Assembly (NCBI RefSeq): GCF_037782385.1
Contig: NZ_JBBEXD010000005.1
Span: 62,001 to 126,000 of the forward strand
Direction of reading: 5' to 3'
Source of the DNA: Ascidiimonas meishanensis
Lineage (GTDB): Bacteria > Bacteroidota > Bacteroidia > Flavobacteriales > Flavobacteriaceae
Length of the DNA stretch: 64,000 bases
The number at the start of each line of letters is the position of its first letter. Positions within the stretch are counted from its first letter, which is position 1. The position numbers and the translations under genes were made by a program. Positions 33,339 to 42,516 of the stretch are shown here, piece after piece. The notes below the pieces were generated by a model. That model was not told where the DNA came from. It saw nothing but the letters and a program-made list of their open reading frames with translations, and did no database searches.

Positions 33339-34394
33339 CTAAACATCATCATAATTAACCGTTAATTCATCGGATACTGCATGTGCCTGACAGGTAAGAA
33401 TTAAGCCTTCTGCAATTTCAGCATCGGTTAAGATTTGATTTTGTACCATTTCTGCCTTGCCTTTGGTAACTCTGGCAATACAACTGCTACAAACTCCTCC
33501 TTGACAGGAATAGGGGGCATCAATATCTTTCTTTAAGACAGCATCTAGAATACGCTCTTTTTTATTCATTACAAATATGGTCTCCTCATCATCTACTAAG
33601 ACAGAGATTTGAGCCTTCCCTTCCTCAATATTAGCCGGAGCTGTTTCTTCTTCCTCTGGGGCAGTAAACAATTCAAATTTGATTGCGTCTTTAGATACCC
33701 CATGTTCGGTTAAAGTATCAGTCACCGCATGAATCATGGGTGCTGGTCCGCAAAGGTAAAAAGCCTCAAACGGAGTTTCTTTATGTTTGTTTTTAAGAAT
33801 AAAATTCACAGTAGAACGTTCAATTCTACCAAACATAGCTTCTGGTTCTTGTGCTTGACTAAAGATAAAATGTACGTTTAATCGGTCTGGATATTGTTTA
33901 ATCAATGCTAAAAGATCCTCATAAAACATGGTTTCCGTAAGTGATTTATTCCCATAAACCAAAGAAAAAGTGCTTTGGGGTTCATCTCTTAATACGGTAT
34001 GCATAATACTCATAATGGGTGTAATGCCACTACCCGCTGCAAAAGCAGCAATATTTCTTTTTTTAGCCGCATCTGGCACAAAGGTAAATCGGCCTTCTGG
34101 TGGATGTACTTCTAATACATCGCCCACCTTTAAATCGTTATTAGCATAGCGAGAGAAAGTACCGTCTGGTGTCTTTTTAATTCCTACTTGCAATGCCGCA
34201 TTTTCTGGAGCTACACAAACAGAGTAGGCACGGCGCAATTCGTTACCGTCCAATTCTTTTTTAATGGTGATATATTGACCCGCATCAAATTGAAACGTTT
34301 CTTGTAATGCTGCTGGTACCTCAAAGGCTACAGTTACCGCATTTGGAGTAATGCGATTTATTTCTTTTATAGTTAGCGAATGAAAATCTGACAT
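33339..34394 (-). CDS. PaaE-like 2Fe-2S ferredoxin/NADPH-flavin reductase
   Basis: A 351-residue three-domain reductase. The N-terminal FAD-binding barrel carries RAYSVC (flavin-binding RxYS) near residue 55, followed by the NAD(P) domain with GSGITPIMSIMHTVL and FYLCGPAPMI. The C-terminal plant-type ferredoxin domain has CQGGVCSSC and a later Cys (ILTCQAHA), completing the four cluster ligands. It matches the PaaE/HCP-reductase class that passes electrons from NADPH to an oxygenase. No partner oxygenase (paaABC) is nearby, so the client is unknown. Confidence 0.85.
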   Translation of the reverse strand: MSDFHSLTIKEINRITPNAVTVAFEVPAALQETFQFDAGQYITIKKELDGNELRRAYSVCVAPENAALQVGIKKTPDGTFSRYANNDLKVGDVLEVHPPEGRFTFVPDAAKKRNIAAFAAGSGITPIMSIMHTVLRDEPQSTFSLVYGNKSLTETMFYEDLLALIKQYPDRLNVHFIFSQAQEPEAMFGRIERSTVNFILKNKHKETPFEAFYLCGPAPMIHAVTDTLTEHGVSKDAIKFELFTAPEEEETAPANIEEGKAQISVLVDDEETIFVMNKKERILDAVLKKDIDAPYSCQGGVCSSCIARVTKGKAEMVQNQILTDAEIAEGLILTCQAHAVSDELTVNYDDV

Positions 34395-34410
34395 AACAAT
34401 AATTTTGCCG

Positions 34411-34445
34411 CAAAAATAAGAAATTGACTTTTGCTTTGTAACAAA
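34411..34445 (-). promoter_or_regulatory. Promoter of the reductase gene
   Basis: Minus-strand TATTTTTG (plus 34411-34418) with a TTTTG (complement of CAAAA at plus 34442-34446) 23 nt upstream, within the 17-23 nt range. It predicts a leader of about 10 nt. Confidence 0.5.
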
Positions 34446-34459
34446 AGCGAGTACATTTA
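34431..34459 (+). promoter_or_regulatory. Probable promoter of the ABC exporter genes
   Basis: TTG at 34431-34433, 18 nt, TACATTTA at 34452-34459 (one mismatch from TAnnTTTG). It overlaps the divergent reductase promoter. Confidence 0.4.
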
Positions 34460-34494
34460 TACTAACATTACAAAATCAACCATTTTATTCAACT

Positions 34495-35982
34495 ATGTTC
34501 AAACATTTTATTTCATTACAGTGGAAATCTTTCTTTAGATCTGCCAGTGTAGGTAAAAGTATTGGTCTTAAAATTCTCATGGGATTTCTAGCGTTGTATT
34601 TTGCTTTTATCTTTCTAGGGCTTGGTTTTGGATTGTTTCCTATTTTAAAGAAAACGCTACCAGATGCAGATCCGCTACAAGTAGTAAACAGTTTTGTGAT
34701 TCTCTGGCTAGCAGCTGAAGTTTTTCTGCGGTTTTTTATGCAAACCCTTCCAGTGATGGATATTAAACCATTAATGACGATTCCTGTAAAAAAAGGAAGC
34801 GTAGTGCATTATGTACTGCTTCGTGCTTTTGCATCTTTCTTTAATCTTATGCCTTTGTTAACAATTATTCCTTTTGGAATTATTTGTATAGTTAAAGGCG
34901 GATATGGGGCTGCAAATATGGTGGGATGGATTTTTGCCATGTTTTGTCTGGTGATGGTAGCTAATTATGCCAATTTTTTGATTAAAAAGAAATTTGCAGA
35001 GAATATAAAAGGATTTTTACCCTTCGTATTAGTAGGATTGGTATTTGCGGCCTTAGAATATGTGGAGGTGTTTAAGATAAGTGAATTTACGGGAAGATTA
35101 ATGGATGTCTTGGTGGTAAACCCTGTTTTTGCTTTAATTCCTTTTGTATTAATGATTGGACTCTATTTTTGGAATTATAATTTTTTGCGTACCAATTTCT
35201 ATTTAGACGGTTCTTTAAAAGCAAAAACTGCGGAGGCTTCCACTACAGATCTTACCTGGACCAAACGTTTTGGAGGGGTAGGTACTTTTTTACAGCAAGA
35301 CCTCAAGCTTATTTGGCGTAATAAAAGACCTAGAACCACTGTATATTTAGCGTTTATCTTATTGGCGTATGGTTTAATTTTTTATCCACAGGAAATTTAT
35401 CATACCCAAATGCCAGCCATGTTTGTTTTTGTAGGCATTTTTGTGACAGGTATTTTTATGATCAATTTTGGGCAGTTTATTCCGTCTTGGGACAGTAGTT
35501 ATTTTTCCATGATGATGTCTCAGAACATTCCCTTGCGAAAATATTTAGATTCTAAGATTTTCTTAATGACTTTTAGTGTCGTTATATTGTATATTCTAAG
35601 CACGCCTTATGTATATTTTGGCTGGCATATTCTCTGGCTTAATACAGCTTGTGCTATTTATAATATTGGGGTAAACATTCCAGTGCTGATGTACGCAGGC
35701 TCTTTTAACCGAAAACGGATAGATTTAGAGAAAAGTCCGTTTATGAACTATCAAGGTACCGGTGCTGCCCAATGGTTGGTGAGCATTCCTCTTATGGTGT
35801 TACCCTTACTTATCTGGTATGCCGTTTATAAGTTTACTTCACCCAATATTGCTTCCGGGGTACTCTTTGCATTAGGTATTGTAGGAATTCTGGCTAAAGA
35901 CCTTATGATGAATCAAGTAATTAAATCGTACCGCAAGAATAAATACGCTATGATTAATGGCTTTAAACAAACCGGAGACTAA
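34495..35982 (+). CDS. ABC transporter membrane protein (DUF5687-like)
   Basis: A 495-residue polytopic protein with about ten to twelve hydrophobic helices and a soluble loop around residues 240-275. The start FISLQWKSFFRSASVGKSI and overall plan match the DUF5687 permeases of Bacteroidota as I remember them. The ATP-binding gene follows 29 bases later, so the two form one ABC exporter. The substrate is unknown. Confidence 0.8.
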   Translation: MFKHFISLQWKSFFRSASVGKSIGLKILMGFLALYFAFIFLGLGFGLFPILKKTLPDADPLQVVNSFVILWLAAEVFLRFFMQTLPVMDIKPLMTIPVKKGSVVHYVLLRAFASFFNLMPLLTIIPFGIICIVKGGYGAANMVGWIFAMFCLVMVANYANFLIKKKFAENIKGFLPFVLVGLVFAALEYVEVFKISEFTGRLMDVLVVNPVFALIPFVLMIGLYFWNYNFLRTNFYLDGSLKAKTAEASTTDLTWTKRFGGVGTFLQQDLKLIWRNKRPRTTVYLAFILLAYGLIFYPQEIYHTQMPAMFVFVGIFVTGIFMINFGQFIPSWDSSYFSMMMSQNIPLRKYLDSKIFLMTFSVVILYILSTPYVYFGWHILWLNTACAIYNIGVNIPVLMYAGSFNRKRIDLEKSPFMNYQGTGAAQWLVSIPLMVLPLLIWYAVYKFTSPNIASGVLFALGIVGILAKDLMMNQVIKSYRKNKYAMINGFKQTGD

Positions 35983-36011
35983 AAATTCCATCCACTTTAA
36001 AAAAATTACAA

Positions 36012-36719
36012 ATGATATCAGTACAAAATTTATCAAAAAAATACGGTGATAACACTGTATTAAATATAGAAGGATTAGAAATTCCCAGAGGGCAGAGCTT
36101 TGGTTTGGTAGGAAATAACGGCGCTGGGAAAACCACTTTTTTTAGTTTGTTATTAGACCTCATTAGGCCTACCACTGGTTATATAGAAAATCACGAAGTA
36201 AAAGTAAATGAAAGTGAAGCCTGGAAACCTACTACCGCCGCTTTTATAGACGAGAGTTTTTTAATAGGCTACCTTACTCCAGAAGAATACTTTTATTTTA
36301 TTGGAGAATTAAGAGGGCGAAACAAGGCAGATATAGATGCTTTGATGGAAAAATATAAGGAGTTTTTTAATGATGAGGTCATCGGACAAAAAAAATACCT
36401 ACGTGATCTTTCCAAAGGAAATCAGAAAAAGGCAGGTATTATAGCTTCTTTTATAGGAGACCCTGAGGTAATTATTCTTGACGAACCTTTTGCCAATCTA
36501 GATCCTACAACCCAGATAAGGCTGAAGAAAATTATTAAAGAATTGGCAGAAGATAAAGATATCACCGTCTTAATCTCTAGTCATGATTTGATTCATGTTA
36601 CCGAAGTATGTGAACGCATTGTAGTACTTGAAAAAGGAGCAATGGTAAAAGACATCAATACCTCTACAGAAACCTTAAAAGAATTAGAACAATTCTTTTC
36701 CGGAACCATGGTGCAATAG
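36012..36719 (+). CDS. ABC transporter ATP-binding protein
   Basis: A 235-residue nucleotide-binding domain: Walker A GNNGAGKTT (about residues 34-42), signature LSKGNQKK (about 137-144), Walker B VIILDEPFANLDP and H-loop SSHD. The signature LSKGNQ is typical of the ABC-2-type exporter group. It pairs with the membrane protein immediately upstream. Confidence 0.93.
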   Translation: MISVQNLSKKYGDNTVLNIEGLEIPRGQSFGLVGNNGAGKTTFFSLLLDLIRPTTGYIENHEVKVNESEAWKPTTAAFIDESFLIGYLTPEEYFYFIGELRGRNKADIDALMEKYKEFFNDEVIGQKKYLRDLSKGNQKKAGIIASFIGDPEVIILDEPFANLDPTTQIRLKKIIKELAEDKDITVLISSHDLIHVTEVCERIVVLEKGAMVKDINTSTETLKELEQFFSGTMVQ

Positions 36720-36781
36720 TAGGTAAATATCTATTTAGAAATAACCCTGTTTATTTAGTTTTTAAAATTAAATAACCAACC

Positions 36782-36808
36782 AAAAGCCCGATTTTTCGGG
36801 CTTTTTTT
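36782..36808 (+). terminator. Terminator after the ABC exporter genes
   Basis: AAAAGCCCGA (36782-36791), four-T loop, TCGGGCTTTT (36796-36805), then further T. Confidence 0.9.
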
Positions 36809-36895
36809 ATTTTTGCCTGAAAAGAAGTGTATTTTTATCCGATTTTAATACTAAATTGAAAACTTTTAAGTTATCACAAACACATAATCTTACGT

Positions 36896-39439
36896 TTGAA
36901 AAAGTCGTCATACATACTTTCTGCTCTGGGAATTTTAATGGTGTGCAGTTGCTCTACTAAAAAAAACAGGTTTATTAACCGAAACTGGCATGCTTTAAAT
37001 ACCAAATACAATGTGCTTTACAATGGGAATAATGCCTTAGAAGAAGGTAAGGCAGGTTTGCAGGACACCTATAAAGACAATTACTGGGAAGTACTACCCA
37101 TAGAACGTTTAGAGTTTAGAGAAGAAGGTTTATTACCAGGTGTAGAAAGCAATCCAAAGTTTGAGCGTGCAGAGGAGAAGGCTACCAAAGCCATTCAGAA
37201 ACGTAGTATGAACATTGATAATAGGGAACGTAATCCACAAACGGATGAATCTTTTTTGCTACTGGGAAAAGCAAGATACTACGATCAGCGTTTTATCCCT
37301 GCCCTAGAAGCTTTCAATTATATTCTCTATAAATATCCTGATAGCGATAAAATAGGAGAGGCCAAAGTATGGAGGGAGAAAGTAAATATCAGGCTTGAAA
37401 GTGAAGAAGTAGCACTTAAAAATTTAAAGCGTTTGTTGCGGCAAGAAGATTTAAAAGATCAAACATATGCAGATGCCAAAGCAATGATGGCACAGGCCTA
37501 TATCAATCTCAAATCTTTAGACAGTGCAGTTACAGAACTTAGAATTGCAGAAGCCTATACTCGTGATAATGAAGAACGCGGAAGATATAATTATATTATA
37601 GGGCAGTTGTACAATGAGTTAGGGCATAGAGACAGTGCAAATATGGCGTTTAATAGCGTTATTGCCTTGAAAAGAAAGTCTCCTAGAGTATATATGATCA
37701 ATTCCTATTTGTCAATAGCAGCTAATTTTGATCCGGAAACAGAAGACAAAGCATTATTATTTGAGACTTTAACAGAACTGGAAGAAAATAGAGAGAATCG
37801 TCCGTTTTTAGATAAGATCTATCGTCAGATTGCCTTGTATCATTTAGACAATGATTCGTTGACCTTAGCAGTAGATTATTTTAATCAATCCTTACGTAAA
37901 AAATCACCAGACAGATATCTCAATGCGCTCAATTATGAGAACCTTGCTATCATGAATTTTGACAATTCTCGCTACAAAGAAGCTGGAGCGTATTATGATA
38001 GTACCCTTACTAATTTAAAGGAGAATACTCGTAAATACCGTAGAACGTTTAAGAAAAGACAAAATCTAGAAGATGTTATTAAGTATGAAGGTATTGCCCA
38101 GACCAACGATAGTATTCTATATCTAGTGAATTTACCAGAAGCAGAACGCACGGCTTTTTTTGAAAGCTATATTGCAGATTTAATTGCAAAAGAAGAAGCA
38201 CTCAAGAAAGAAGAGGAAGAAAAGAAAGCCAGAGAGGTAGCATCTGGTATTGTGTTAGCAGGCTCTGGAAAGAATAACTCACAAGAAGAAAGAGAAGAAT
38301 TTTATTTTTATAATAACACCGTTGTTTCTTATGGTAAAAATGAATTTCGGCAGCGATGGGGAGATCGTATTTTAGAAGATAACTGGAGACTATCAGATAA
38401 AACTACTATTAGTGAAATTGACGCCATTGTGCAGGACACTATTGGAGTAGTATCAACAGAAGAAATGTATAAGGTAACCACGTATCTTAATAAATTACCT
38501 ACCGATCCTCAAAAAATTGATAGTATTATTAAAGAGCGTGATTTTGCATACTATCAACTAGGACTCATATATAAAGAGAAATATAAAGAATACGACCGCG
38601 CTGCAGATAAACTAGAAACATTGCTAGACAATGAACCCGAAGAAAAATTAGTATTACCCTCTAAATACAATCTCTATAAAATTTATGAGATTACTGGTAA
38701 TGAAACGGGTGCTTTTAATATGAAGCGGGAGATTATTACCAATCATGCAGATTCTCGTTATGCAGAAATTTTACGCAATCCGGAAGCCATTCTTTCTCAA
38801 GACGCCAATAGTCCGGAAGCACTGTATACTGCCTTATATAAACGATATGAAGCTCAAGAATACGAAGCTGTAATTGAAGCAGCAGAAAAACACATTAGAA
38901 CGTTTACAGGAGAAGACATCGCGCCAAAATTTGAAATGCTTAAAACCAATGCAGAGGGAAAACTGTTTGGGTTTGAAAGCTATAAAAAAGGCTTAAATTA
39001 TATTGCGCTTAATTATCCTAACAATATTATTGGGAAACAGGCACTTAGAATGGTAGAAGAAGCAGAAGCCAGACTGGCAAATCCTGCATTTGTGCAAGGG
39101 AGTGATAATACAAAATGGAAATTGATTTTCTCTTTTCAAAGAACAGACACCTTAGCAATCACTAAGCTTTATGAAAAACTAACAGCGGCAATTAAAGATC
39201 AACCTGCTCGTAAATTAAAGCTTTCTAAAGATATTTATAACTCTAATACCGTTTTTGTGGTAGTACATGGTTTGCTAAGCAGTGACAGAGCATTAGGATT
39301 CGCAGAACTGTTAAAAAATAATAAGGATTACCGCATCCGTAAAGAGAATTTCGTAATTTTAAGTAAAAACTATAAAACTGTACAGGTGCACAAGAATCTG
39401 GAGGCGTATCTGGAACAGTCTAAATTGCTTAACCCTTAA
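36896..39439 (+). CDS. porW: PorW/SprE-type gliding motility and type IX secretion lipoprotein
   Basis: An 847-residue lipoprotein (signal MKKSSYILSALGILMVC, lipobox around MVCSCS) built of helical TPR-like repeats. The opening of the mature part (RFINRNWHALNTKYNVLYNG) followed by a segment rich in Asn and Tyr is what I know from SprE/PorW, needed for T9SS assembly and gliding in Bacteroidota. A Lys/Glu-rich coiled coil lies near residues 420-460. The start is TTG 36896; no better start keeps the lipobox. It precedes bactofilin and the ATP synthase operon, an order common in flavobacteria. Confidence 0.85.
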   Translation: MKKSSYILSALGILMVCSCSTKKNRFINRNWHALNTKYNVLYNGNNALEEGKAGLQDTYKDNYWEVLPIERLEFREEGLLPGVESNPKFERAEEKATKAIQKRSMNIDNRERNPQTDESFLLLGKARYYDQRFIPALEAFNYILYKYPDSDKIGEAKVWREKVNIRLESEEVALKNLKRLLRQEDLKDQTYADAKAMMAQAYINLKSLDSAVTELRIAEAYTRDNEERGRYNYIIGQLYNELGHRDSANMAFNSVIALKRKSPRVYMINSYLSIAANFDPETEDKALLFETLTELEENRENRPFLDKIYRQIALYHLDNDSLTLAVDYFNQSLRKKSPDRYLNALNYENLAIMNFDNSRYKEAGAYYDSTLTNLKENTRKYRRTFKKRQNLEDVIKYEGIAQTNDSILYLVNLPEAERTAFFESYIADLIAKEEALKKEEEEKKAREVASGIVLAGSGKNNSQEEREEFYFYNNTVVSYGKNEFRQRWGDRILEDNWRLSDKTTISEIDAIVQDTIGVVSTEEMYKVTTYLNKLPTDPQKIDSIIKERDFAYYQLGLIYKEKYKEYDRAADKLETLLDNEPEEKLVLPSKYNLYKIYEITGNETGAFNMKREIITNHADSRYAEILRNPEAILSQDANSPEALYTALYKRYEAQEYEAVIEAAEKHIRTFTGEDIAPKFEMLKTNAEGKLFGFESYKKGLNYIALNYPNNIIGKQALRMVEEAEARLANPAFVQGSDNTKWKLIFSFQRTDTLAITKLYEKLTAAIKDQPARKLKLSKDIYNSNTVFVVVHGLLSSDRALGFAELLKNNKDYRIRKENFVILSKNYKTVQVHKNLEAYLEQSKLLNP

Positions 39440-39451
39440 ACCTATTTATCA

Positions 39452-39868
39452 ATGTTTTCAGAAAATAAAAAAGGAACTATGACAGATGTATCTGGTCAGC
39501 CCAACAGAATTGGTCAAAAAACAAAAATTAAAGGAGATATTATTTCGGAAGGAGACTTCAGAATAGACGGTGAGCTTAATGGAAGTGTGAAAACTTCTGG
39601 AAAAGTAGTCATTGGTAAAGAAGGCTCCATCACTGGGAAAGTAGAATGTGTAAATGCCGATATAGAAGGAAAATTTTCAGGAGAATTATTTGTAAGTAAT
39701 GTACTTTCATTAAAAGCTACTGCAAATATTGAAGGCGATGTGGTAGTAGCTAAATTAGCCATAGAACCAGGCGCCACTTTCAATGCAACTTGTAATATGA
39801 GAAGTGGTGGCACTGCCGCTAAAGTACTTAAAAATGGGCAAGACAGAAAAACCGAAAAAGCAAGTTAA
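39452..39868 (+). CDS. Bactofilin (polymer-forming cytoskeletal protein)
   Basis: A 138-residue protein with a bactofilin core of short right-handed beta-helix turns: GDIISEGDFRIDGELNGSV, GKVVIGKEGSITGKVE, NADIEGKFSGELFV, ANIEGDVVVAKLAIEPGATF. These proteins self-assemble into filaments that organise cell shape and envelope. The N- and C-terminal tails are disordered. The start is ATG 39452; ATG 39479 is possible. Its 3' end overlaps the AtpZ/AtpI-like gene by 35 bases. Confidence 0.9.
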   Translation: MFSENKKGTMTDVSGQPNRIGQKTKIKGDIISEGDFRIDGELNGSVKTSGKVVIGKEGSITGKVECVNADIEGKFSGELFVSNVLSLKATANIEGDVVVAKLAIEPGATFNATCNMRSGGTAAKVLKNGQDRKTEKAS

Positions 39869-40064
39869 CAAATACATCATTCTTACAGGTATTGGCCTTC
39901 AAATGGGTCTTACCATTTATCTGGCAGTGCTTTTAGGTAAATGGCTTGATGCTACTTACAACAACGGAGACAAACTTTATATTATTATATGCACCCTTGT
40001 TGGTGTAGGTGCAGCTATGTTTAATATTTTACGGCAAACCAATAAATTAAATAAAGATAATTAA
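39834..40064 (+). CDS. AtpZ/AtpI-family membrane protein
   Basis: A 76-residue protein with two hydrophobic helices separated by a short loop (GIGLQMGLTIYLAVLLGKWL; LYIIICTLVGVGAAMF), the layout of AtpZ/AtpI proteins that help assemble the c-ring or provide Mg for ATP synthase. I chose ATG 39834 (MGKTEKPKKQVNKYI); the upstream in-frame ATG at 39804 lies inside the bactofilin gene. It overlaps the next gene by one base. Confidence 0.82.
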   Translation: MGKTEKPKKQVNKYIILTGIGLQMGLTIYLAVLLGKWLDATYNNGDKLYIIICTLVGVGAAMFNILRQTNKLNKDN

Positions 40065-40456
40065 TGAGTATTGTTTTCTATCGTTTGATGCTAAAACTCT
40101 TGTTAGGTCTTTCTTTTATTTTAGGAGTGCATTTGGCCATTTTACATTTTCTGGAGCTACCGCTATTCGCTAATGCTATTTTGTTGGCTTACATAGTGAA
40201 TTTGCTAGTTGCAATTTTTATCTTTTGGATGATCTTTAAATTAAGAGAAAAGTATAAAGAACAATTAGGTTTTGTTTTTATGATAGGTAGTTTGCTTAAA
40301 TTTCTTGTGTTTTTTTTGCTCTTTTTTCCTGATTATAAAGCCGATGGTGAGGTGACTTCTATTGAAATGGCTACTTTTTTTGTGCCTTATATATGCTGTT
40401 TACTTCTTGAATTTCCAGACTTAATAAAGTTGATTCAAGACAATCCTCAAAAGTGA
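40064..40456 (+). CDS. Four-helix membrane protein, DUF6168-like
   Basis: A 130-residue protein with four hydrophobic helices. Between AtpI-like and atpB genes flavobacteria often carry a DUF6168 protein of this size; the assignment is from gene order and length. It may correspond in role to a small assembly factor. Function unknown. Confidence 0.75.
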   Translation: MSIVFYRLMLKLLLGLSFILGVHLAILHFLELPLFANAILLAYIVNLLVAIFIFWMIFKLREKYKEQLGFVFMIGSLLKFLVFFLLFFPDYKADGEVTSIEMATFFVPYICCLLLEFPDLIKLIQDNPQK

Positions 40457-40502
40457 GGGAGTGATACTAAAGGGCCGTCTAAAAAACAGTTTTAATTCTT
40501 TT

Positions 40503-40530
40503 TTGAATTTAATATAAAAGCGTACATTTG
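40503..40530 (+). promoter_or_regulatory. Promoter of the atpBEFHAG operon
   Basis: TTG (40503-40505, within TTTTG), 17 nt, TACATTTG (40523-40530): a full match to the TTG-N17-23-TAnnTTTG consensus. Transcription should start near 40537, giving a leader of about 29 nt before the ATG of atpB. Confidence 0.75.
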
Positions 40531-40565
40531 CACGGATTTTCAGAATACTGATTTATTTGTGTGAT

Positions 40566-41699
40566 ATGCAAAGAAAAAGTTTACAAAGAATTTTAATTGG
40601 TTTGGTCTTACTGCTAGGACTTAGTGTTTCGGCAAAAGAAAAGCAGGAAACTTCTTCTAATGATAAAGATGCCAAGAAAAGCGAGATAAAAGAATATATT
40701 AATCACCACCTGCAAGATTCTCACGATTTTAGTCTGTATTCTTATACCACAGATTCAGGAGAACACAAGTACGTTGGTTTTCCATTGCCGGTAATTTTAT
40801 GGGATGAAGGGTTGAAAGTTTTTTCTTCCTCAAAGTTTCATCACGGAGAAGAAATTGTAGCAGCGGGAGATAACTATTATGCCATGTATCATGGTAAAAT
40901 ATATAGAACAGATGCAGCAGGCACTATTAATTATGATGAAGACAAGCATCCAACAAATGTAAAACCACTTGATTTTTCAATCACCAAAAGTGTATTTATG
41001 ATTATGCTTACAGGTCTTCTTATGATTTTGTTATTCAGAAGCCTTGCTAAATCTTACGCTAATAATGGAGGAATTGCCAGAGGCATTGGTCGTTTCTTTG
41101 AACCTATTGTTATTTATATTAGAGATGATATTGCCATTGCTAATATTGGAAAGAAGCACTACGCTAAGTATATGCCTTTTTTATTGACTGTATTTTTCTT
41201 TATATGGTTCCTCAATATCTTTGGTTTAACACCATTTGGTGTAAATGTAACCGGAAACATTGCCATTACTTTTTCATTAGCTATAATCACTTTCTTATTG
41301 ACCAATTTTACAGGAACAAAAGATTATTGGTTACACCTTTTTGATCCTTTAGGAAAAACAATGCCATGGTATGCTAAAATACCATTATACATCATATTAG
41401 TTCCTATAGAGATTTTAGGAATTTTCATTAAGCCTTTTTCATTGTTAATTCGTTTGTACGCAAATATGCAAGCAGGCCATATTGTATTAATGAGTTTGAT
41501 AGGATTAATGTTCTTATTCAAAAATTGGATAGGGAGTCCGCTATCATTTATGCTTGCATTTGCTATTTCGCTTATAGAAATACTGGTAGCGTTGTTACAA
41601 GCCTATATTTTTACCATGTTATCTGCCTTATACTTTGGTTTTGCTTCAGAAGAGCATGAACACGAGCATGAGCACGAAGGAGAGATACAGCATTTATAA
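40566..41699 (+). CDS. atpB: F0F1 ATP synthase subunit a
   Basis: A 377-residue membrane subunit of F0. An N-terminal signal-like helix and a hydrophilic domain of about 120 residues precede the membrane part, as usual in Bacteroidota. The key Arg facing the c-ring is in LLIRLYANMQAG; the last helix has ISLIEILVALLQAYIF with the conserved Glu and Gln. The C-terminus is His/Glu-rich. I use ATG 40566 (MQRKS); the frame also has a TTG at 40557. First gene of the operon. Confidence 0.95.
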   Translation: MQRKSLQRILIGLVLLLGLSVSAKEKQETSSNDKDAKKSEIKEYINHHLQDSHDFSLYSYTTDSGEHKYVGFPLPVILWDEGLKVFSSSKFHHGEEIVAAGDNYYAMYHGKIYRTDAAGTINYDEDKHPTNVKPLDFSITKSVFMIMLTGLLMILLFRSLAKSYANNGGIARGIGRFFEPIVIYIRDDIAIANIGKKHYAKYMPFLLTVFFFIWFLNIFGLTPFGVNVTGNIAITFSLAIITFLLTNFTGTKDYWLHLFDPLGKTMPWYAKIPLYIILVPIEILGIFIKPFSLLIRLYANMQAGHIVLMSLIGLMFLFKNWIGSPLSFMLAFAISLIEILVALLQAYIFTMLSALYFGFASEEHEHEHEHEGEIQHL

Positions 41700-41734
41700 T
41701 AAAGTTGAATGTTTAATTTTTAATATATATAATC

Positions 41735-41926
41735 ATGACAATTCCAGGAATCGTAGGTGCAGGTTTAGTAGTTATCGGTGTAGGTATCGGTATTGGGCAA
41801 ATTGGTGGTAAAGCCATGGAAGCTATTGCTAGACAGCCAGAAGCTTACGGAAAGATTCAAACAGCAATGCTTATTGCAGCTGCGTTGATTGAAGGTATCG
41901 GATTTGCTGCATTATTTGCAGTTTAA
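41735..41926 (+). CDS. atpE: F0F1 ATP synthase subunit c
   Basis: A 63-residue hairpin of two helices: GIVGAGLVVIGVGIGIGQIG, polar loop RQPEAYG, and second helix with the ion-binding Glu53 in LIEGIGF. Gln22 is present, but the residue after Glu53 is Gly, not Ser/Thr, so proton rather than sodium coupling is more likely. Length is normal for the phylum. Confidence 0.95.
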   Translation: MTIPGIVGAGLVVIGVGIGIGQIGGKAMEAIARQPEAYGKIQTAMLIAAALIEGIGFAALFAV

Positions 41927-41938
41927 AACAAAGAAGAA

Positions 41939-41965
41939 ACAGCTGTAACGGTTGGTTGCAGCTGT
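41939..41965 (+). promoter_or_regulatory. Hairpin between atpE and atpF, possible attenuator
   Basis: ACAGCTG (41939-41945) pairs with CAGCTGT (41959-41965); the stem extends further with one mismatch and is followed by TTCTTTT. This looks like a weak terminator immediately after atpE and may raise the level of subunit c relative to downstream subunits. Confidence 0.45.
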
Positions 41966-42008
41966 TCTTTTAATTAAACATTAGTACAGAATAAAAATAA
42001 GATAAACG

Positions 42009-42509
42009 ATGGAAAAATTACTTGAAGAATTTTCATTAGGATTGTTTTTTTGGCAAACACTATTATTCATTCTTTTATTACTGCTCTTAAGAGCATTTGC
42101 CTGGAAACCTATATTGAAAGCCATCAATGATCGGGAAGAAGGTATCAAAAATTCATTAGAATCTGCAGAAGCTGCGCGTAAAGAGATGCAGAACATTAAT
42201 GCAGATAATGAGCGTATTTTAAAAGAAGCTAGAAAAGAACGTGAAGCTTTACTAAAAGAAGCACGAGAATTAAAAGATAAAATTGTTGCCGATGCTAAGG
42301 AGACTGCTCAGGTAGAAGCAGATAAAATGATCAAACAGGCAAAGGCAGTTATTCAAAGCGAAAGACAATCTGCAGTTGCTGAATTGAAAAATCAAGTAGC
42401 ATCTCTTTCTGTAGAGATTGCCGAAAAAGTGATGAGAGGTGAGTTGGCAGATAAGAAGAAGCAACTCAAGATGGTTGATGATTTACTGGGTGACGTAACC
42501 CTAAACTAG
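42009..42509 (+). CDS. atpF: F0F1 ATP synthase subunit b
   Basis: A 166-residue protein with one N-terminal membrane helix (LFFWQTLLFILLLLLLRAF) and a long charged coiled coil, as expected for the stator stalk. It ends seven bases before atpH. Confidence 0.95.
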   Translation: MEKLLEEFSLGLFFWQTLLFILLLLLLRAFAWKPILKAINDREEGIKNSLESAEAARKEMQNINADNERILKEARKEREALLKEARELKDKIVADAKETAQVEADKMIKQAKAVIQSERQSAVAELKNQVASLSVEIAEKVMRGELADKKKQLKMVDDLLGDVTLN

Positions 42510-42516
42510 AAATAAG

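Noticed and set aside
40557..40565. TTG start for atpB three codons before the ATG
   Set aside because: ATG at 40566 gives a normal basic N-terminus before the signal-like helix, and TTG adds residues with no family support.
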